This document shows positions 58,730 through 64,000 of a stretch of DNA of 64,000 nucleotides, piece by piece. The DNA lies in the NCBI GenBank assembly GCA_964030785.1, contig OZ034968.1:31209186-31273185 (forward strand), written 5' to 3'. The position numbers and the translations under genes are program-made. Positions within the stretch are counted from its first letter, which is position 1, and every line of letters begins with the position of its first letter. A model generated the notes under the pieces. The model worked only from the letters and a program-made list of their open reading frames with translations. It was not told the DNA's origin and made no database searches. The DNA comes from Siderastrea siderea. Its lineage: Eukaryota; Cnidaria; Anthozoa; Scleractinia; Rhizangiidae.

Positions 58730-59092
58730 TTGTTATGCAATAAGTTGTTTCCAATGCTGATTTCTCTTTATCACGGAGTTTAGCTGTGTAATTCACGTCC
58801 CGATCGATATTTATTTTGATAAAAATCCAGATTGGGTCAACGTCAAGAACTAGCTCTTTGGTAGCTATCTCTGTTGATTGAACATAAGCAGTTTTCCGCG
58901 TATAGAAAACCCTTCCTTTACTTAGGACCATCGGTATACTGGCTTATTGCACTCACAAGATTACGCTGTTTACAAAAAACAAAAAAATAATAATAATAAC
59001 AATAAATGAGCGAAACAAAAATACTTAAATCTAGTTGGGATTGTCCCTCTTTCACGGTCCTTGTAGCAAAAAAACCCTCCCTCACAGAGTAT

Positions 59093-59971
59093 TCAAAGAT
59101 CATCTAAATCCTCTACATTGTAAATTCTTACCGGTGTTCTAGAAGGTGAAGTTTTCACAAACACCTTTCCGTCCATAGTCCACACACTAGACAACAGATC
59201 ATCCTTTCTCATGTTATTAGCTTTCGTTACAATGCGTCGACGGTAGGCTGTAAGATTTTCGTTTAGAAACAGACGGTTGTCTCGGCCGATTGCTGTGGCG
59301 TAACTCGTTGTAGGGAAGAGATCAGATACTTTCACATTCTTCAGCTCAACACGCTTTTTGTATAAATTAGATTTAACCTTATGACTTAAGAATTTTACAA
59401 TAATTGGATTGTTACGCGCCTTGAGTTTGTGTGAGATCTCGATATCATCAGGTTGAATCGGCACGTTTAAGGCTTCCCCCAGCTTTAAAACCACTTCCTC
59501 GGTTGTTGTATAGATGTTCTCAGGAACACCATAGATTTCAAGCGAATTTTTCCGTGTATATTGTTCTAAGTCATCCAACTCTTCGCTCAGGCGTTGTGAT
59601 TCTTCGATTTCGTCTCTTAGATCTTTTTTTGTGGCTTCAAGTTCTTGTTTGAGCGCTTGTTTTGTGGCTGCAGACTTTTCAAGCGTGGTCTTCATCTTGT
59701 CCAGTTCCTGTTTCTGAGATTGAAATGCTACCTTAAGTTGAGCGATTTCATCTTTGAGGTTTTGATTTTCTTGTTGAATGAAGGTTACTTTTACTTGAAT
59801 ATCCGCTAGAATTGCCTTCAACTCGGCGCGACTTGGTTCGGGTGGCGGTTGGTCGGGTGTTTCCTTTTCTCTATTCTCCGCCATATTTGGTCGCTTCGCT
59901 TCGTTCAGGACGCCTTCGTCTTCCAGTGAGCCTCGAGCACCACGTTTGTTTTTACGGCCGCTTTTTGTCAT
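59093..59971 (-). CDS. L1-type LINE ORF1 protein
   Basis: 292 residues. A basic start (MTKSGRKNKRGARG), a long coiled coil at about 50-140 (FIQQENQNLKDEIAQLKVAF...), an RRM-like part (RKNSLEIYGVPENIYTTTEEVV) and a C-terminal domain (NNPIIVKFLSHKVKSNLYKKR, RRRIVTKANNMRK). This is the trimeric RNA chaperone layout of L1 ORF1p. Confidence 0.9.
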   Translation of the reverse strand: MTKSGRKNKRGARGSLEDEGVLNEAKRPNMAENREKETPDQPPPEPSRAELKAILADIQVKVTFIQQENQNLKDEIAQLKVAFQSQKQELDKMKTTLEKSAATKQALKQELEATKKDLRDEIEESQRLSEELDDLEQYTRKNSLEIYGVPENIYTTTEEVVLKLGEALNVPIQPDDIEISHKLKARNNPIIVKFLSHKVKSNLYKKRVELKNVKVSDLFPTTSYATAIGRDNRLFLNENLTAYRRRIVTKANNMRKDDLLSSVWTMDGKVFVKTSPSRTPVRIYNVEDLDDL

Positions 59972-60128
59972 CTGCTTGAAAAATTCGACTTACATAACAG
60001 CACAGAATGCAAACTGCTGCTATTATCGTGAATGTCGGAAGAAAGGGAAGGTTTTCACTCCGCCTCAAAATTCACGTCCGACCATGCCGGATTCACGCAT
60101 GCTCCCCCTCCGGCCATGTCCTGTACTC

Positions 60129-60267
60129 GATGTTGAGTTTGTTGACCTTCCACAGTGAAGTTGGTCGGGTGTGGATTCCCTTGAGGTGTTGATGCCCCTG
60201 AGGGTCCCCCCTGGCGCCTCCTCTTCGCGACAGTTGTTGTAGAATCACTGCGCCGTTTGGGTGGCAT
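60129..60267 (-). pseudogene. Unknown ORF, proximal part
   Basis: ATG 60267, MPPKRRSDSTTTVAKRRRQ, a basic Pro/Gly/Ser-rich start cut by the LINE. Continues at 54707 in a shifted frame. Confidence 0.5.
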
Positions 60268-60502
60268 CCACTATAGATGTGCAAAGGTTATCCGGTTAGT
60301 CCCTGAAAATAAGGTACGGCAATTTAAACATGCCTATTCACCTAGGACTAGCATTGATGAATGTATATCCGCGTGCTAGTTAAAACCAATTAAATAGCCA
60401 TAGCCATGGAATTATATGAAAGAAAAATATGTTGTTTGTGATAGTATTGTTTGTAAGGTTGTATAATCCCACGGCCCTCGTAATGTCATGAATGGCTCGG
60501 AG

Positions 60503-61363
60503 TAAGGGCTCGTTTACATGGAAAGATGGTACCCCTAGGGGATAGGGGCACCCTACCTTCTAGGGTTGAAGATACCGTCGTTCTACATGCAAAGTTCGAA
60601 CATGGTAGCGGCACCCTCCCTTGCAGGGTCAAGAGATAGCGCCATTTTACATGAGCTGAATTGCCCCTACCTCGGGGGGCTAAACCAAAGGGCAATTAAA
60701 AAAAAATTAAAACAAGTTTTTTAACAATTTTTTATTTAAAAAAGTAAAAAAAAAATTAAAAGGCTAAACTAGAGAGCAGCACTGTGCGAACTTAAGCTGT
60801 AAAACTTGTTTATTTAAAACAATTGTTTTAAAAATTGTTTAAAAAGTTAACAAAACTTCCTCTTTCTCCGTTGACCAAGAGAACTTTTTCGCCTTCTAGT
60901 TGCTTTTACTTTGGCTTGCCAGTACTTTTCGTTTGTTGTCCAAGAGGACTTTTTCGCCTTCTAGTTGCTTTTACTTTGGCTTGCCAGTACTTTTCGTTTG
61001 TTGTCGTTTGTAAATGATTTCGCGCTCACTCTCTGGGTGTATTGGTCGGTTTCTTCGACCATGAAAGCGCTTTCCTCGATCAGATCTTCCTCCATTGCAT
61101 CCCTTGTCGTTTCTGAATCTTCAGGTTAACTTTCAGTTATTATTTGGAGTTGAAATCTTCGCTTAGCTTGAAGAGTTTGAAGCCATGCTCGAAATTGCCG
61201 CGTAGCCGGTGGTAATCTGAGAACGACGAAACATAGCCCTACCACCTAGGGCTAGCCCTACTTTTTGGTTTTACATGGGCTTATGTCAAAAAAACGTGTC
61301 CCTACCATGTAGGGTTTCCCTACCTTATCCAGGGGCACCCTCTCACATGTAAACGGCCCCTAA
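60503..61363. mobile_element. PIF/Harbinger-like MITE, 855 bp, TSD TAA
   Basis: Element 60506-61360. Ends GGG(C)TCGTTTACATG and CATGTAAACGGCCCC are inverted; TAA flanks both sides. It contains repeated AGGGG(C/T)A.CCTACC motifs near both ends and a 66 bp tandem duplication at about 60877-61005. No transposase. Confidence 0.7.
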
Positions 61364-61399
61364 GAAGTTCCCCCCGCAATATCATACAGTCCCCGCAAA

Positions 61400-61568
61400 A
61401 GCATTACCCATAAAGATAAGTATGGTACACAGTACACATCACTGTTTAGGGACACAGTCTTCTGGTAACAGTACCAAATAAACAATATAGGGACACGGTC
61501 CCCTGGTACCCAGTACCAAAACAACACATCAATTAAGGGACACAGTCCCCATGGTACACAGTACCGAA

Positions 61569-61612
<44 letters not shown>

Positions 61613-61800
61613 TAATAATAATAATAATAATAATAATAGTTAATAATAATAGGGACATAGACCCAGCAATAAGCGGGAAGGGGTGAGGGGAGGGTAAAGG
61701 CTGGGTTAGGGTACACAGTACCAACCACTTGCTTAGGGACCCCATCCCATAGTACACTGTACCAAGGGAAATGGGGGACACCTTCCCCGACAACACAACA
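61400..61800. repeat. Minisatellite with (AAT)n
   Basis: Several copies of AGGGACACAGTCCCCTGGTACACAGTACC around an (AAT)n tract at 61564-61650. Confidence 0.85.
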
Positions 61801-62039
61801 ACAAAATGTACTTGTACTTTTCATGTGATATAACATAACATGTCAAAAAAACCACAAGAAAAATATTACAAGTGTAGCCATATTATGCACACAATATTTT
61901 CCAAAACCCAACACTAATTACGGTTTTCATGTACATTAACAGCAAAGACAACGGATGTTATTTTTCTAACATATACTTGGTCATTAGTCTTTGAACAAAT
62001 GTACTGTTTCAAATTAATCGTCGCCGTCCGTGCGTTTTA

Positions 62040-62643
62040 TTTTTTGTGAAGAGCAAACATGATATCTCCACAGTAGCTACGGCACAGAGCCTTGTGACCA
62101 ACATTTCTCAAGTGAATCCCATCATGCGCGTAAACGTTGACTGTAGGATTGGCAGAGGCCACGGTACGTCCACAACTTAGCCTTGGAAATCTTCGCAATT
62201 ACTTCATTCAAGGAATTATTTAGGTGTTGAACGTTTTCATTGTATTACGGAAATGGCAGCTTTTGCGTAGGTAGTACACGGCATACTAATTCGCTGTAAC
62301 TTTAAATCCATAATAAGAATCTGTAGAAAGGCTACGATAGCTAGCGCAATAGTGTCTGGGTCCGAGCTGTCCTCGCATAGATCATTTGATCCGATGTCAA
62401 GAATCACCTCATTGGGGGCCGCCCTGCGAATGGCAGGCATGTCAAACTAATCATTTTGTCTACCGTATTGCCCCCAACTCCTATCGTTTTGACTGTACAA
62501 ATGTTGCCCAGGCCAAACGTTTTGGAATACAAGTTCTCTTCTTGTGCGAGATCAATAAATTCGACCATTCGTCGCACGAATGAATGACCCAGAAGCAAAG
62601 CACATGGTGGCCTAAAGGAAGCCACTTTAGTGAGTCCTAACAA
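62040..62643 (-). pseudogene. SGNH-hydrolase-like relic
   Basis: Minus-strand blocks in several frames: LLLGHSFVRRM (block I Ser), IGVGGNTVDKM (block II Gly), EVILDIGSNDLC (block III Asn) and DGIHLRNVGHKALCRSY (block V Asp/His). The order fits an SGNH esterase domain. Such ORFs occur in Ngaro-type elements, so this may be their cargo rather than a host enzyme. Broken by frameshifts. Confidence 0.65.
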
Positions 62644-64000
62644 CTCTTTGCACCAGGAATGTCGTAAAAGAAAAACTCTCTAGCAGCTAATACGGCTTCT
62701 AGTTAACTTTCTCGGGTCTCTGTCCTGAGGAAGTGCTTCCTTTCCGTACAGAAGTCTCCACGTGAGCGAATGAGCTTCTTGCTGGGAGGGCTGAAGGAAA
62801 AGAGGGCGGTAACCTGGCCTCTTCCACTCAAATCGCCAGATCCTAATAATCCCGGATGTAGCAACCCCACCCCAAGTGGGGAACTGTAACTGTAAATAAC
62901 AAGGTGCATAAAATCATTTATTATTCCACTCTTGCGCCATTTTACCATATAAGGTCAAGAGAACGCGCAAAATATGCCACGGTATTACACAGTAAAATTA
63001 TGTATTGCACTGCAAAATCCAGGTTTCACAGGTTTTTTGGCAGAAGGACTGGAAAAACCAAATTTAGACGTGATTTTTTCAAGTGGAATAATAAATCTCT
63101 TACTCGATGGCTTAACATATAATATGGGCGGACATTTTGGTCATTGCTCGTACTACTATTACTACGCAACTCGCAAAATATCTGCACGTATTATCTGTTT
63201 ACCAATCGACTAAGATGTATTTATTCTCTATCGGGAATAAATCTCATTTATAAGGATCCCGCTTACCCGTTATGAGTACATCTTCGGGGTCCGTTCAAAT
63301 ATGGTGTCCTCACCGATCAAATGAAAGCTTACAATGCTTCCATGAGTGCTGTACACTCCCTCTGTTGAATGGTCATTTGGTGACAACCAAACAACTATTG
63401 TAATGGAACATTTCTAGTGAATGTTTAAAAGAATTATTAGAACCAAAGATTTAAGTAAGTTGATTAATTTAGATTGTGGCTCCACGTTTATTCTATGTGC
63501 AACGTAATTTAATTTCTTACTGTTATTATAAAATTTTTTGTACATATGTAATATGGATTTCTGCGTGTTATAAATATTTTACATTTGAAATTAATCGTTT
63601 CCGAATTGTTATACATTGGCATTTTAAATCTTAATTGGAAATAACTGTTAACTGTAAGTGTCCCCTATTAGCAGAATGCTAAATTCATTTTGCCACTGAA
63701 ATAAAGTCATTATTATGGAAGACTTTATTGTACATGTGTCATCTTTTATTTAAATACAATTGCGAGCCAACTGGCCTAGGAAATTATACTATTATGTACA
63801 AAAGCAATTAAAAAAAGTAATAAAATAGCAAATGAAATTTCTACTGAGATAATACCAATATATGTAACAATCACTGCTAATAACTTGAGTTAAAAATCAA
63901 CACAAGTGAAGTCAAAATCTATGACAAAAAGTTTCTTAATACGATTTATGTTCGTGTAGGTAAGGAAGCTAACTAACGACTATCATTGCAACATGAACCT
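62644..64000. other. AT-rich, no gene recognised
   Basis: Only short frames, none with a recognisable motif. No clear repeat structure seen. Confidence 0.35.

Larger units (their letters stand above)
54708..60128 (-). mobile_element. Full-length L1/Tx1-type LINE with 17 bp TSD
   Basis: LINE 54725-60111 on the minus strand, with TSD GGCCATGTCCTGTACTC at 54708-54724 and 60112-60128 and a 24-base poly(A) tail (T run 54725-54748). ORF1 and ORF2 are both open, so this copy may be recently active. Confidence 0.95.

Noticed and set aside
61564..61650. Tyr/Ile-rich ORFs over the AAT tract
   Set aside because: Translation of a microsatellite.

Overview
The window looks like a genome segment of a cnidarian, most likely a stony coral. 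The reasons are phase-1 exons with GT..AG borders, a very dense load of BEL/Pao, DIRS/Ngaro, L1/Tx1-like, CR1/L2-like, Tc1 and TIR elements, and repeat types I associate with coral genomes. No host gene is complete here. The best host candidate is an array of four homologous exons at 722-2469.

The centrepiece is a 22.7 kb Polinton/Maverick (adintovirus-type endogenous DNA virus) at 8620-31292. It has 254 bp terminal inverted repeats with no mismatch that I can see, 5'-AG...CT-3' ends, and a 6 bp target duplication (TTAGAC). Left to right it carries: a virion-type FYITL protein; a broken early gene; on the minus strand a SLOG-fold protein whose motifs look circularly permuted; a GRF zinc-finger protein; a small unknown gene; a chromodomain integrase with one in-frame stop; two more FYVTL proteins (one frameshifted); small Arg-rich proteins with QRGG motifs like adenovirus core proteins; the major capsid protein; an adenain-type protease; a tRNA-like Pol III gene; the packaging ATPase; a Gly/Ala-rich protein; a two-TM protein; more small basic proteins; and a phospholipase A2 protein. 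Then come two minus-strand regulatory-looking genes and a 1385-residue protein-primed family B polymerase. Nearly every late gene has its own TATA-like box 40-65 bp before its ATG, often overlapping the end of the previous gene. Two other genes share a separate promoter module. A 1,057 bp MULE-like element with a 9 bp TSD has landed in one structural gene.

The Polinton itself sits six codons into an older small gene. It is surrounded by decayed genes of an earlier virus-like element: a packaging-ATPase relic at 7369-7695 and a homologue of one of the Polinton's own small proteins at 8222-8539.

Left of it (3.0-7.2 kb) lie a BEL/Pao relic (minus) and a DIRS relic (plus). Right of it (31.5-64 kb) are nested transposons: a 2.27 kb TIR element with 7 bp TSD; an L1/Tx1-like LINE split by a TTAA-flanked long-TIR element that is itself split by an Ngaro element with A1-ORFs-B1A2B2 split repeats; a Tc1 transposase split by a LINE that is split by an 8 bp-TSD foldback element; and a full-length L1/Tx1-type LINE (54725-60111) with both ORFs open, a 17 bp TSD and a poly(A) tail. 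The rest is MITEs, satellites and decayed sequence.
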